Positions 16,795 to 25,598 of a stretch of DNA of 64,000 bases are shown here, piece by piece (within the stretch, counting starts at the first letter, position 1; every line of letters starts with the position of its first letter). A program made the translations under genes and the position numbers. This stretch comes from Clostridiales bacterium (GTDB lineage Bacteria; Bacillota; Clostridia; Christensenellales; CAG-138). Under the pieces are notes generated by a model that made no database searches, was not told the origin of the DNA, and was given only the letters and a program-made list of their open reading frames with translations. Location: contig SFCQ01000003.1 in assembly GCA_004558525.1 (NCBI GenBank), positions 62,001 through 126,000 on the forward strand, written 5' to 3'.

Positions 16795-17965
16795 CAACCT
16801 CTGCGCGGATATAGGCTACCTTAGCATAAACCACGCAGGGGAACAGCTTTGCGGCGATCATGTGGAAATAGTTGAGCCTGAAGACGGCGATTCAACCATA
16901 GTCGTTCTTGCGGACGGGCTTGGCAGCGGCGTTAAGGCGAGCATACTTTCCACGCTTACGTCAAAGATACTCTCTACCATGCTTGCTGCCGGCTTAAGGC
17001 TTGAGGACGCTGTTGAAACGCTTGTTGAGACGCTCCCCGTATGCTCCGTAAGAAAGGTCGCGTATTCAACGTTTACAATAGTACGCATTACCAACAACCG
17101 CAGGGTCGAGATAATACAATATGACAACCCGAAGGTTATAATGCTCAGGGACGGAAAGAACGTAAATATCCCATTCCACGAAAGCTACATCGGCAACAAA
17201 AAGATAATCAAGGCCGAGGTGGATGTTGAGGAGCATGATGCGTTTTTAGCGTTTTCAGACGGCGTTGAGCATGCAGGCGTCGGCCTGAGCTACAACTTTG
17301 GCTGGAAAAGAGAGGATATAATAGACTTCCTTACAGCGTTTTGGGACGTTGGGTATACCGCAAAGACGCTTTCGACCATTCTTATTGGCGAGACCAACAG
17401 GCTTTATGAAGGCAAGCCCGGCGATGATGCAACGGTATGCACGATAAGGATACGCAAAAGGGAGCCGGTCAGCCTTATAATCGGGCCGCCTTCAAACAGG
17501 GACGACGGCAACAAGATGATGTCTCTCTTCTTTGCAAAGGAGGGCAAGCACATTGTTTGCGGCGGCACCACAAGCACCATAGCGGCCGAGTATCTAAGGA
17601 AGCCATTAAGGCCCCAGCTCGACTTTTACGATCCTGACATACCGCCTACGGCGGAAATAGAAGGCGTTGACATTGTTACGGAAGGAGTTATAACAATAAA
17701 CAGGGTGCTTGAGTACGCGCTCAACTACCTTGCCGACAATACCTCCTTTGAAAAATGGAGCTATAAGAAGGACGGGGCGAGCCGCATAGCGCGAATGTTG
17801 TTTGAGGACGCGACGGATATAAACTTCTTCGTAGGCAAGGCCGTTAATCCGGCCCACCAGAACAGCAATTTGCCTATCAATTTCACAATAAAGATGCAGC
17901 TTGTTAAAGAGCTTGCAGAATGTCTTGAAAAGATGGGCAAAAAGATAAAAGTCAGTTATTTTTAA
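16781..17965 (+). CDS. SpoIIE/PP2C-family protein phosphatase
   Basis: A 394-residue serine/threonine phosphatase of the PPM (SpoIIE) type. The metal-binding core is visible: GEQLCGDHVEIVE, VVLADGLGSGVKAS (the DGxGxG motif), FSDGVEHAG, and GDDATVCTIRI at the end of the catalytic half (about residue 225). A C-terminal domain of about 170 residues follows, of the kind seen beside group C hydrogenases, with no function I can name. It overlaps the sensory hydrogenase gene by 14 bases, with GGAG placed before ATG 16781, so the two are coupled. Likely relays the H2/redox signal by dephosphorylating a target that is not evident in this window. Confidence 0.87.
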   Translation: MKTSNNLCADIGYLSINHAGEQLCGDHVEIVEPEDGDSTIVVLADGLGSGVKASILSTLTSKILSTMLAAGLRLEDAVETLVETLPVCSVRKVAYSTFTIVRITNNRRVEIIQYDNPKVIMLRDGKNVNIPFHESYIGNKKIIKAEVDVEEHDAFLAFSDGVEHAGVGLSYNFGWKREDIIDFLTAFWDVGYTAKTLSTILIGETNRLYEGKPGDDATVCTIRIRKREPVSLIIGPPSNRDDGNKMMSLFFAKEGKHIVCGGTTSTIAAEYLRKPLRPQLDFYDPDIPPTAEIEGVDIVTEGVITINRVLEYALNYLADNTSFEKWSYKKDGASRIARMLFEDATDINFFVGKAVNPAHQNSNLPINFTIKMQLVKELAECLEKMGKKIKVSYF

Positions 17966-18019
17966 GCTTATGCTTATCAATAAAATGCCAGTTTAATCAT
18001 TCAGGAGGAACGACAAGCA

Positions 18020-18496
18020 ATGCAAACCCCATTCGACTTCACTGTGGTAGATTCTATAATTGACGGCCATGGTGCAGAGCCAAGCGCAGTTATTGCCATA
18101 TTGCAGGCAATACAGGAGCATTATCATTATCTGCCGCGCGAGGTATTCTCTCATCTTTCAAAGCGGCTCAATGTTCCCTGCGCCAGCATTTACTCGGTAG
18201 CCACATTCTATGAAAACTTTTCCCTTGAGCCCAAGGGCAAGTATGTCATAAAATGCTGCGATGGCACCGCATGCCATGTACGCGGCTCTACCCCAATACT
18301 TGAAAGGCTGAGGAATGAGCTTGGACTTTCCGAGCAGAAGGTGACCACGGACGATCTGCTCTTTACTGTTGAAACTGTATCCTGCCTTGGCGCATGCGGC
18401 CTTGCGCCGGTAATAACCGTAAATGAGAAGGTACACCCCGCCATGACGCCGGACAAGGCTTCGGAGCTTATAAAGCAGCTGAAGGAGGAAAACTGA
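18020..18496 (+). CDS. hydC: Bifurcating hydrogenase subunit HydC (NuoE-like)
   Basis: A 158-residue NuoE/24-kDa type subunit of the electron-bifurcating [FeFe] hydrogenase complex HydABC. It has an N-terminal four-helix segment (SAVIAILQAIQEHYHYLPREVF) and a thioredoxin-like domain binding one [2Fe-2S] with CCDGTACHVRGS and SCLGACGLAP. It starts behind AGGAGG, 54 bases after the phosphatase gene, and ends 1 base before hydB. Confidence 0.93.
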   Translation: MQTPFDFTVVDSIIDGHGAEPSAVIAILQAIQEHYHYLPREVFSHLSKRLNVPCASIYSVATFYENFSLEPKGKYVIKCCDGTACHVRGSTPILERLRNELGLSEQKVTTDDLLFTVETVSCLGACGLAPVITVNEKVHPAMTPDKASELIKQLKEEN

Positions 18497-18497
18497 C

Positions 18498-20378
18498 ATG
18501 CTTACATGCCGAGAGGATATTATAAAAGAGCGCAAGGCTTATGCCGAAAGCTTTGCCAGCCAAAAGCGCAAAATACTTGTCTGCGCCGGCACGGGCTGCA
18601 TAGCGGGCGGTTCGTTCGATATACATGCCGAGCTAAAAAGGCTCATGGCCGAAAACGGCCTGCCCTGCACCGTTGAGCTTTCAGACGACCCGCACGAGCA
18701 TGAGGAATCCATAGGACTTAAAAAGAGCGGCTGCCACGGCTTTTGCGAGATGGGCCCGCTTGTGCGCATAGAGCCCGAAGGCTGGCTGTATACCAAGGTA
18801 AAGGTCGGCGACTGCAAGGAGATAATAGAGCGTACCATAATGAAGGGCGAGCATATTGAGCGCCTTGCCTACCAAAAGGGCGGCGTGGTGCGCAAGAAGC
18901 AGGACGATATACCCTTCTATAAGAAGCAGACCCGCCTTGTGCTGAAGCATTGCGGCCACATCGACGCCACTTCAATAAAAGAATACATTGCCGTGGGCGG
19001 CTATACTGCGTTTGAAAAGGCGCTGTTCGATATGTCTCCCGAAGGCATAGTAAAAACCATATCTGATTCCAACCTCCGCGGACGCGGCGGCGGCGGCTTC
19101 CCCACCGGCAAAAAATGGAGCCAGGTCGCAAGGCAGAAATCCCCCGTCAAGTACATCGTATGTAACGGCGACGAGGGCGACCCGGGCGCGTTCATGGATC
19201 GCTCCATAATGGAGGGCGACCCGCACAGGATGCTTGAGGGCATGATGATAGCCGGCCGTGCCTGCGGCGCTAAGGAGGGCTATATATATGTGCGCGCAGA
19301 GTATCCCATGGCCGTTGAAAGGCTCAGGAACGCCATAGCCCAAGCTGAAGAGATGGGCCTGCTTGGCGATAACATACTCGGCAGCGGCTTTGATTTCCGT
19401 ATACACATCAACAAGGGCGCGGGCGCCTTTGTGTGCGGCGAGGGCAGCGCGCTTACGGCATCAATAGAAGGAAAGCGCGGCTTCCCGCGTGTAAAGCCAC
19501 CGCGCACCGTTGAGCACGGCCTGTTTAACGAGCCCACCGTTTTGAACAACGTTGAAACGTTTGCCAACGTTCCGCTCATCATAATGAACGGCGCGGACTG
19601 GTATAAGTCCATCGGCCCCGAAAACAGCCCAGGCACAAAGGCATTTGCCCTTACCGGCAACATAGAGAACACCGGCCTTATAGAAGTTCCCATGGGAACC
19701 ACGCTTGAGGAAGTAATATACGGCGTAGGCGGCGGCATGAGGGGCGGAGCCGAGTTCAAGGCCGTGCAGATAGGCGGACCTTCCGGCGCATGCCTTACAA
19801 AGGATCATCTAAACATACCCCTTGATTTCGACTCGCTCAAGAAGATAGGCGCAATGGTCGGCTCCGGCGGACTTGTCGTTATGGACAGCAAGACCTGCAT
19901 GGTAGAGGTCGCGCGCTTTTTCATGAGCTTTACGCAGAACGAATCCTGCGGCAAGTGCGTACCCTGCCGCGAAGGCACGAAGCGCATGCTTGAAGTGCTT
20001 GAGCGCATAGTTGCTGGCAACGGCGAGGACGGAGACATAGAGCTGCTCGAGGACCTTGCGGACACCATATCCGCCGCGGCCCTGTGCGGACTCGGCAAGA
20101 CCGCGCCCAACCCCGTAATGAGCACCATACAGTACTTCCGCAATGAATACGAGGCGCACATTTACGACAAACGCTGCCCCGCCGGCGCATGCTCCAAGCT
20201 CAAGCGCATATATATCGACCCCGAGCTTTGCAAGGGCTGTTCCCGCTGCGCTAAAGGCTGCCCTGTCGGCGCGATATCCGGCCAGGTCAAGACCCCGTTC
20301 GTCATCGACGAAAAGAAGTGCATAAAATGCGGCGCGTGCGTATCTACCTGCGCGTTCCACGCTATCAAGGAGGACTGA
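18498..20378 (+). CDS. hydB: Bifurcating hydrogenase subunit HydB (NuoF-like, NADH- and FMN-binding)
   Basis: A 626-residue flavoprotein that oxidises NADH and hosts the bifurcation site of HydABC. In order: an N-terminal thioredoxin-like [2Fe-2S] domain (CAGTGCIAGGS, GCHGFCEMGP); the NuoF core with NADH loop GRGGGGFPTGKKW, FMN loop CNGDEGDPGAFMDR and N3-type [4Fe-4S] ESCGKCVPCREGTKRM; and a C-terminal two-[4Fe-4S] ferredoxin domain (CKGCSRCAKGCP, CIKCGACVSTCAF). The domain order is that of Thermotoga/Clostridia HydB. Spacing of 1 and 4 bases to the flanking hyd genes makes one operon. Confidence 0.95.
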   Translation: MLTCREDIIKERKAYAESFASQKRKILVCAGTGCIAGGSFDIHAELKRLMAENGLPCTVELSDDPHEHEESIGLKKSGCHGFCEMGPLVRIEPEGWLYTKVKVGDCKEIIERTIMKGEHIERLAYQKGGVVRKKQDDIPFYKKQTRLVLKHCGHIDATSIKEYIAVGGYTAFEKALFDMSPEGIVKTISDSNLRGRGGGGFPTGKKWSQVARQKSPVKYIVCNGDEGDPGAFMDRSIMEGDPHRMLEGMMIAGRACGAKEGYIYVRAEYPMAVERLRNAIAQAEEMGLLGDNILGSGFDFRIHINKGAGAFVCGEGSALTASIEGKRGFPRVKPPRTVEHGLFNEPTVLNNVETFANVPLIIMNGADWYKSIGPENSPGTKAFALTGNIENTGLIEVPMGTTLEEVIYGVGGGMRGGAEFKAVQIGGPSGACLTKDHLNIPLDFDSLKKIGAMVGSGGLVVMDSKTCMVEVARFFMSFTQNESCGKCVPCREGTKRMLEVLERIVAGNGEDGDIELLEDLADTISAAALCGLGKTAPNPVMSTIQYFRNEYEAHIYDKRCPAGACSKLKRIYIDPELCKGCSRCAKGCPVGAISGQVKTPFVIDEKKCIKCGACVSTCAFHAIKED

Positions 20379-20382
20379 GCAA

Positions 20383-22074
20383 ATGGAAAACAAGGAATAT
20401 ATGCTCATAGACGGCAACCCCATAGAGATTAACGGCGAAAAGAACCTGCTTGAGCTTATACGCAAGGCCGGCATAGAGATGCCTACCTTCTGCTATCACT
20501 CTGAGCTTTCCGTTTACGGCGCATGCCGCATGTGCATGGTCGAAAACAGCCACGGCGGTATGGAAGCCGCCTGCTCCACCGTACCCAAAGCCGGCATGGA
20601 GATATACACCAACACCGAAAGGCTGCACAAGCACCGCAAGATGATACTTGAGCTGCTGCTTGCCAACCATTGCCGCGACTGCACGACCTGCCAGAAAAAC
20701 GGCAAGTGCAGGCTGCAGGAGCTTGCCTCCCTGTTCGGCATAGACAGCATACGCTTCAAAAACCTTAAGCCCGAGCCCAAGCTCGATACCTCAAGCGTGT
20801 GCATAGTGAGGGATACGCACAAGTGCATACTGTGCGGCGACTGCGTGCGCATGTGCAACGAGATACAGAACGTTGGCGCAATAGACTTTGCAAACCGCGG
20901 CTCCAAGATGATAATTGCCACCGCGTTTGACGAGCCCATAGCCAACTCCCCCTGCGTAGGCTGCGGACAGTGCGCCGCCGTATGCCCCACAGGCGCTATA
21001 GTCATAAGGAAGGATACCGGAAGGGTATGGCGCGAGCTTAACGACAAGTCCACAAAGGTCGTGGCTCAGGTCGCCCCCGCAGTTCGCGTTGCAGTAGCCA
21101 AGGAATTTGGCCTGCCAGAGAACGAGAACTCGATGGGCCGCATAACCAGCGCGCTCAGGCGCCTTGGCTTTGACGAGGTGTACGATACCGCCACCGGCGC
21201 CGACCTTACCGTGCTTGAGGAAGCAAACGAGTTCATCTCAAGGATAGAAGAGGGCGGTACCCTGCCGCTGTTCACAAGCTGCTGCCCCGCGTGGATACAG
21301 TATTGCGAAAAGAACCACCCCGAGCTTATGCAGAATGTCTCCACCTGCAAATCGCCCATGCAGATGTTCTCCTCCGTCATAAAGGCGCATTACGCCTCCT
21401 CCTCAAGAAGGGTCGTATCCGTTGCCGTGATGCCCTGCACAGCCAAAAAATTTGAGTGTGCGAGGGACGAATTCAAGCATGACGGTATTCCTGATACCGA
21501 CTATGTCATAACAACGCAGGAGCTTATACAGATGATACACAAGGCCGGCCTCGTATTTGACGAGCTTGAGCCCGAAGCGGTTGACTCCGCCTTCAGCACC
21601 TGCACAGGCGCAGGCGTTATATTCGGCGTTACCGGCGGCGTTACCGAGGCTGTGTTGAGGCGCATTTCTACCGATAAGAGCGCGCAGGCGCTCAGGTCCA
21701 TCGCCTTCAACGAAGTGCGCGGCATGAAGGGCGTTAAGGAAACCACCGTTCCCTTTGGCGATAAGGAAGTGCGCATAGCCATAGTAAGCGGCCTTAAGAA
21801 CGCCGAAAACATAATAAAGGCCATAGAAAACGGCGAGCATTACGACTTTGTTGAGGTCATGGCATGCCCCGGCGGCTGCGTAGCCGGCGGCGGTCAGCCC
21901 TTCGGTACGCTTGCCACAAAGATGAACCGCGGCAAGGCGCTCTACAGCGCGGACAAGATGCTGAGCATAAAGCGCAGCGAAGAGAACCCGCTCATGCTCA
22001 ACCTTTACAACGGCGTGCTTAAGGGACGCGTTCATGAGCTGCTGCATGTGCATTACAGCAAGAAAGGCGAATGA
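20383..22074 (+). CDS. hydA: [FeFe] hydrogenase catalytic subunit HydA (group A, bifurcating)
   Basis: A 563-residue H2-evolving subunit. It oxidises ferredoxin together with NADH through HydBC and makes H2 at the H-cluster. N-terminal plant-type [2Fe-2S] domain (CYHSELSVYGACRMCMV); His-ligated [4Fe-4S] motif HCRDCTTCQKNGKC; two [4Fe-4S] (CILCGDCVRMCNE, CVGCGQCAAVCP); then canonical catalytic motifs L1 TSCCPAW, L2 MPCTAKKFE and L3 VMACPGGCVAGGGQP. It ends with a small-subunit-like tail (LLHVHYSKK). All H-cluster ligands are present, unlike in the sensory paralogue at 15121-16794. Maturases HydEFG are not in the window. Confidence 0.96.
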   Translation: MENKEYMLIDGNPIEINGEKNLLELIRKAGIEMPTFCYHSELSVYGACRMCMVENSHGGMEAACSTVPKAGMEIYTNTERLHKHRKMILELLLANHCRDCTTCQKNGKCRLQELASLFGIDSIRFKNLKPEPKLDTSSVCIVRDTHKCILCGDCVRMCNEIQNVGAIDFANRGSKMIIATAFDEPIANSPCVGCGQCAAVCPTGAIVIRKDTGRVWRELNDKSTKVVAQVAPAVRVAVAKEFGLPENENSMGRITSALRRLGFDEVYDTATGADLTVLEEANEFISRIEEGGTLPLFTSCCPAWIQYCEKNHPELMQNVSTCKSPMQMFSSVIKAHYASSSRRVVSVAVMPCTAKKFECARDEFKHDGIPDTDYVITTQELIQMIHKAGLVFDELEPEAVDSAFSTCTGAGVIFGVTGGVTEAVLRRISTDKSAQALRSIAFNEVRGMKGVKETTVPFGDKEVRIAIVSGLKNAENIIKAIENGEHYDFVEVMACPGGCVAGGGQPFGTLATKMNRGKALYSADKMLSIKRSEENPLMLNLYNGVLKGRVHELLHVHYSKKGE

Positions 22075-22077
22075 GTT

Positions 22078-22329
22078 ATGCTTGAGATAAAGGTTTGTAT
22101 AGGTACCTCCTGTCACCTTCGCGGCTCCTACAATGTGATGGTATGCTTCCAGCAGCTTATCGAGCAGTACGGCCTGCACGACAAGATAAACCTTGCCGGC
22201 CAGTTCTGCACGGGCAACTGCCAGGACGGTGTGTGCGTCGATATCGGCGGCGCCGTGTATTCCGTTACGCCGGAAACCGCAAGGGCGTTTTTCAAGAATA
22301 CTATATTGCCTGCTGCAAACGCAGTGTAA
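22078..22329 (+). CDS. Small thioredoxin-like [2Fe-2S] ferredoxin (second copy)
   Basis: 83 residues with CIGTSCHLRGS and FCTGNCQDG, clearly paralogous to the 79-residue protein at 14855-15094: both share a VCIG/ICIG opening, LAGxFCxGxCQ and a YSVTPE/FSVTPE tail. It starts 3 bases after hydA and is the last gene of the cluster before a terminator. Probably an electron carrier or adaptor for HydABC (inference). Confidence 0.88.
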   Translation: MLEIKVCIGTSCHLRGSYNVMVCFQQLIEQYGLHDKINLAGQFCTGNCQDGVCVDIGGAVYSVTPETARAFFKNTILPAANAV

Positions 22330-22361
22330 CGCCAATAAGCAAATACTGAACAACTTCAAAT

Positions 22362-22383
22362 AGGGACGGCCGAAGCCGTCCCT
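22362..22383 (+). terminator. Terminator of the hydrogenase operon
   Basis: AGGGACGGC / GCCGTCCCT perfect 9-bp stem with a CGAA tetraloop, 32 bases past the last stop. Only a short T-run follows. Confidence 0.7.
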
Positions 22384-22389
22384 GTTACG

Positions 22390-22548
22390 GAGTGTCTAAA
22401 AAGTGGCAGAACGCCACTTTTTTGAGTTTCACGGGTTTTGCCTCTTGCTCACGCTCCCGGGCGGCAAAACCCGCAAGGTACGAAAACCTGAAGGGTTTCA
22501 TCCGTTCTGACGTGCATGCCGTCATAGTCGGAATTAGCTTAACCCTCC
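22390..22548 (-). repeat. Interspersed hairpin-chain repeat, copy B (reversed)
   Basis: Reverse-complement copy of the element at 5096-5280. It keeps the GAGTGTC end, the AAGTGGC/GCCACTT, GCGGGTTTTGCC/GGCAAAACCCG, GGTTTTC-type and CTGACG/TCAG stems. The CCCCTTAAG end has diverged (only TTAAGCTAATTCC remains). It lies just past the hydrogenase-operon terminator. Confidence 0.8.
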
Positions 22549-22854
22549 GCATCTTAGAATAGCCGCATGGCGGCTGCTCCCCCATGCTTCTTCTTCGCCG
22601 GGCTTCCTCCTCGCTGCATCGCCCGCAGGAGGCGCTTCGGCTCCGGCCCTCCCTATTATTATAAGCTTATCAGTCCTATTGCTTATGGAATGGGCATTAG
22701 ATTTCGCTTAGATATAAGTTTTGCTTATCCATTTCCCGTCAATTCATATCGATAAAAATACATCGTTATATGTTTGTCATATTCCATTTTGGTTTGATAT
22801 GCGTTATAATAATGGCATCAAAGATGACTTTAAGTCAGGAAAGGAAGTTAACTT
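22549..22854 (+). other. Intergenic region upstream of the alcohol dehydrogenase gene
   Basis: About 300 bp without a credible gene. The first half is GC-rich with an AGCCGC/GCGGCT hairpin near 22560-22575. The second half is AT-rich and holds the likely promoter, with a TATAAT near 22805-22810, and the GGAAG ribosome site. No Rex-type or riboswitch structure was recognised. Confidence 0.5.
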
Positions 22855-24072
22855 ATGGCACGTTTTACTTTGCCCCGCGATCTTTATCATGGAAAAGGCT
22901 CTCTTGAGGCGCTTAAGACATTTGAGGGCAAGCGCGCAATGATATGCGTTGGCGGCGGCAGTATGAAGAAGTTTGGTTTCCTTGATAAGGCTGTCGGATA
23001 TCTTAAGGAAGCCGGCATGGAGGTCGAGCTGTTTGAAGGCATAGAGCCAGATCCCTCCGTTGAAACCGTTATGCGCGGCGCTGAGGCGATGCAGAAGTTC
23101 CAGCCTGATTGGATAATAGCTATGGGCGGCGGTTCCCCTATAGATGCTGCCAAGGCCATGTGGATAAAGTATGAATACCCCGAGGTAACGTTTGAAGATA
23201 TGTGCAAGGTGTTCGGCCTGCCCAAGCTGAGGAAAAAGGCCCGCTTCTGCGCCATATCCTCCACCTCCGGCACCGCTACCGAGGTTACCGCCTTCTCCAT
23301 AATCACCGATTATGCAAAGGGCATCAAATACCCGATAGCCGATTTTGAGATAACTCCTGATGTGGCCATAGTCGATCCTGATCTGGCCGAGACTATGCCA
23401 AAGAAGCTGGTCGCCCACACCGGTATGGACGCTATAACCCATGCTATAGAAGCTTATGTTTCCACCGCGCACTGCGACTACACCGATCCGCTTGCCATAT
23501 TCGCCATAAAGATGATACAGCACGACCTTGTGGATTCCTACAATGGCGACATGGCCAAGCGCGACACCATGCACAACGCACAGTGCCTTGCCGGTATGGC
23601 ATTTTCCAACGCCCTGCTCGGCATAGTGCACTCCATGGCGCACAAGACCGGCGCCGCCTTTGCCGATTACGGCGCGCACATAATACACGGCGCTGCCAAC
23701 GCCATGTATCTGCCCAAGGTAATAGCCTTTAACGCCAAGAATCCCGAAGCCAAGAAGCGTTATGGCGTTATAGCCGACTATATGAACCTTGGCGGCAATA
23801 ACGACGATGAAAAGGTCGCCCTGCTTATCAAGTATCTGCGCGGCATGAACGATGCGCTCAACATCCCGCACTGCATAAAGAACTACGGTCCGGACAGCTA
23901 TCCCACAGAGCAGGGCTTTGTGCCTGAGAATGTATTCCTTGAGAGGCTGCCCGAAATCGCCAAGAACGCTATCGGCGACGCCTGCACAGGCTCCAACCCG
24001 CGCATACCCACCCAGGAGGAGATGGAAAAGCTGCTCAAGTGCTGCTACTACGATACAGAGGTGGACTTCTAA
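22855..24072 (+). CDS. Iron-containing alcohol dehydrogenase
   Basis: A 405-residue group III (Fe-dependent) alcohol dehydrogenase, probably reducing acetaldehyde or butyraldehyde to the alcohol with NAD(P)H. The nucleotide motif MGGGSPIDAAKAMW is present, along with the iron ligands in DPDLA (Asp region), HTGMDAITHAIEAYVS, and HSMAHKTGA...HIIHGAANA. SSTSGTATEVTAFSII is typical. The length is usual for the family. It is a single gene with a GGGGACGG terminator. Placement between hydrogenase and NfnAB fits reductant disposal. Substrate not determinable here. Confidence 0.92.
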   Translation: MARFTLPRDLYHGKGSLEALKTFEGKRAMICVGGGSMKKFGFLDKAVGYLKEAGMEVELFEGIEPDPSVETVMRGAEAMQKFQPDWIIAMGGGSPIDAAKAMWIKYEYPEVTFEDMCKVFGLPKLRKKARFCAISSTSGTATEVTAFSIITDYAKGIKYPIADFEITPDVAIVDPDLAETMPKKLVAHTGMDAITHAIEAYVSTAHCDYTDPLAIFAIKMIQHDLVDSYNGDMAKRDTMHNAQCLAGMAFSNALLGIVHSMAHKTGAAFADYGAHIIHGAANAMYLPKVIAFNAKNPEAKKRYGVIADYMNLGGNNDDEKVALLIKYLRGMNDALNIPHCIKNYGPDSYPTEQGFVPENVFLERLPEIAKNAIGDACTGSNPRIPTQEEMEKLLKCCYYDTEVDF

Positions 24073-24131
24073 GCATAGAACATGCTTAGCTTAGAAAAGC
24101 AAATTTCAACAGCATATAAATCATACTCTGT

Positions 24132-24155
24132 GGGGACGGTCTTTTGGCCGTCCCC
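24132..24155 (+). terminator. Terminator of the alcohol dehydrogenase gene
   Basis: GGGGACGG / CCGTCCCC stem followed by a GATTTTGAT run. Confidence 0.75.
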
Positions 24156-24173
24156 GATTTTGATATATAAAGA

Positions 24174-24196
24174 CAGCCGCAATAATGCGGCTGCTT
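24174..24196 (-). terminator. Terminator of the nfnAB operon
   Basis: On the minus strand GCAGCCGCA / TGCGGCTGT with a 4-base loop and then CTTTATAT, 18 bases beyond the nfnB stop. Confidence 0.75.
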
Positions 24197-24214
24197 CGCA
24201 GATGTATAAGCTTT

Positions 24215-25597
24215 TTACTTGCTCAGGTATTCGTCGATGGCCTTGGCGGCGGTCTTTCCGGCGCCCATTGCGGATATAACGGTAGCTGCGCCGGTAACGG
24301 CGTCACCGCCGGCATACACGCCGTCCCTGCTGGTCTTACCGGTGGCCTCTTCAACAATAATGCCGCCCTTGCGGTTAACATCAAGGCCCTTTGTGGTGGA
24401 CTTGATCAGCGGGTTGGGCGAGGTGCCAAGCGCCATTATAACGCAGTCAACATCAATGTCATACTCGCTGCCCTCTACGGGGATGGGACGCCTGCGGCCG
24501 GAAGCATCAGGCTCGCCAAGCTCCATCTTCTGGCAATTCATGGCGCATACGTTCCCATTTTCGTCCCCTTTTATGGAAAGAGGAGAAGTGAGCAGGCAGA
24601 ATTCTATGCCCTCCTCCTTGGCGTGCTCTACCTCCTCACGCCTGGCAGGCAGCTCGCTTTCGCTGCGGCGGTAAACTATCTTAACCTCAGCGCCAAGCCT
24701 TCTTGCGCAGCGCGCCGCGTCCATAGCTACGTTGCCGCCGCCGACTACCGCCACGCTCCTGCCGTGCAGTATAGGAGTGTCGCTGTTCTCACGATAAGCC
24801 TTCATAAGATTTATTCGGGTAAGGAACTCGTTAGCGGAGTACACGCCCTTAAGATTCTCGCCAGGAATGTTCATGAACATCGGCAGTCCGGCGCCGGAGC
24901 CAATAAACACGGCCTCATAGCCCATATCGAACAGCTCGTCTATGGTGAGGGTCTTACCTATTACCATGTTAGTCTCAACATCAACACCCATGGCGATAAG
25001 GTTATCTATCTCCTTCTGCACTATGGCCTTGGGAAGACGGAATTCAGGTATGCCATACACAAGTACGCCGCCTGCGGTATGCAGCGCCTCAAAAACGCTG
25101 ACCTTATAGCCTTTGCGCGCAAGATCGCCCGCGCAGGTAAGGCCGGAAGGGCCGCTGCCTACTATGGCGACCTTATGGCCGTTTGACTCGGCAGGCGCTG
25201 CGGGGGCGCCGGCATGCGCGTTGTGCCAGTCCGCAACAAAGCGCTCCAGACGGCCTATACCGACGGGCTCGCCCTTTATGCCGCGCACGCACTTTGACTC
25301 ACACTGAGTCTCCTGCGGGCAAACGCGGCCGCAAACCGCGGGTAGGCTTGAATCGCGGCTTATCGCCTGATACGCGCCTTCAAAATCAAGCTCGCGGATC
25401 TTGGCGATAAATTCGGGAATATGTATATTTACCGGACAGCCGGCTACGCAGGGCATATTCTTGCAGTTAAGGCAGCGGGCAGCCTCGTCAAGCGCCATCT
25501 CCTCGGTATAGCCGAGCGCGACCTCGTTAAAATTATGGTTGCGAACGTCCGGCTCCTGTGAGGGCATGGGGTTCTTTTTAGGGTTCATGTTAGGCAT
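24215..25597 (-). CDS. nfnB: NADH-dependent reduced ferredoxin:NADP+ oxidoreductase subunit B (GltA-like)
   Basis: A 460-residue subunit of the electron-bifurcating transhydrogenase NfnAB, which interconverts NADPH with NADH plus reduced ferredoxin. N-terminal double [4Fe-4S] region (CLNCKNMPCVAGCPVNIHIP, CGRVCPQETQCESKC), FAD motif GSGPSGLTCAGDLA, NAD(P) motif GGGNVAMDAARCARRLGA, and the C-terminal flavin motif YAGGDAVTGAATVI. By sequence alone it could be called a glutamate synthase small subunit, but nfnA is 1 base upstream and no large GltB is present, which settles the call. Confidence 0.92.
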   Translation of the reverse strand: MPNMNPKKNPMPSQEPDVRNHNFNEVALGYTEEMALDEAARCLNCKNMPCVAGCPVNIHIPEFIAKIRELDFEGAYQAISRDSSLPAVCGRVCPQETQCESKCVRGIKGEPVGIGRLERFVADWHNAHAGAPAAPAESNGHKVAIVGSGPSGLTCAGDLARKGYKVSVFEALHTAGGVLVYGIPEFRLPKAIVQKEIDNLIAMGVDVETNMVIGKTLTIDELFDMGYEAVFIGSGAGLPMFMNIPGENLKGVYSANEFLTRINLMKAYRENSDTPILHGRSVAVVGGGNVAMDAARCARRLGAEVKIVYRRSESELPARREEVEHAKEEGIEFCLLTSPLSIKGDENGNVCAMNCQKMELGEPDASGRRRPIPVEGSEYDIDVDCVIMALGTSPNPLIKSTTKGLDVNRKGGIIVEEATGKTSRDGVYAGGDAVTGAATVISAMGAGKTAAKAIDEYLSK

Positions 25598-25598
25598 T

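Noticed and set aside
22549..22854. Riboswitch or leader RNA before the alcohol dehydrogenase gene
   Set aside because: No conserved aptamer core or terminator/antiterminator pair could be seen.
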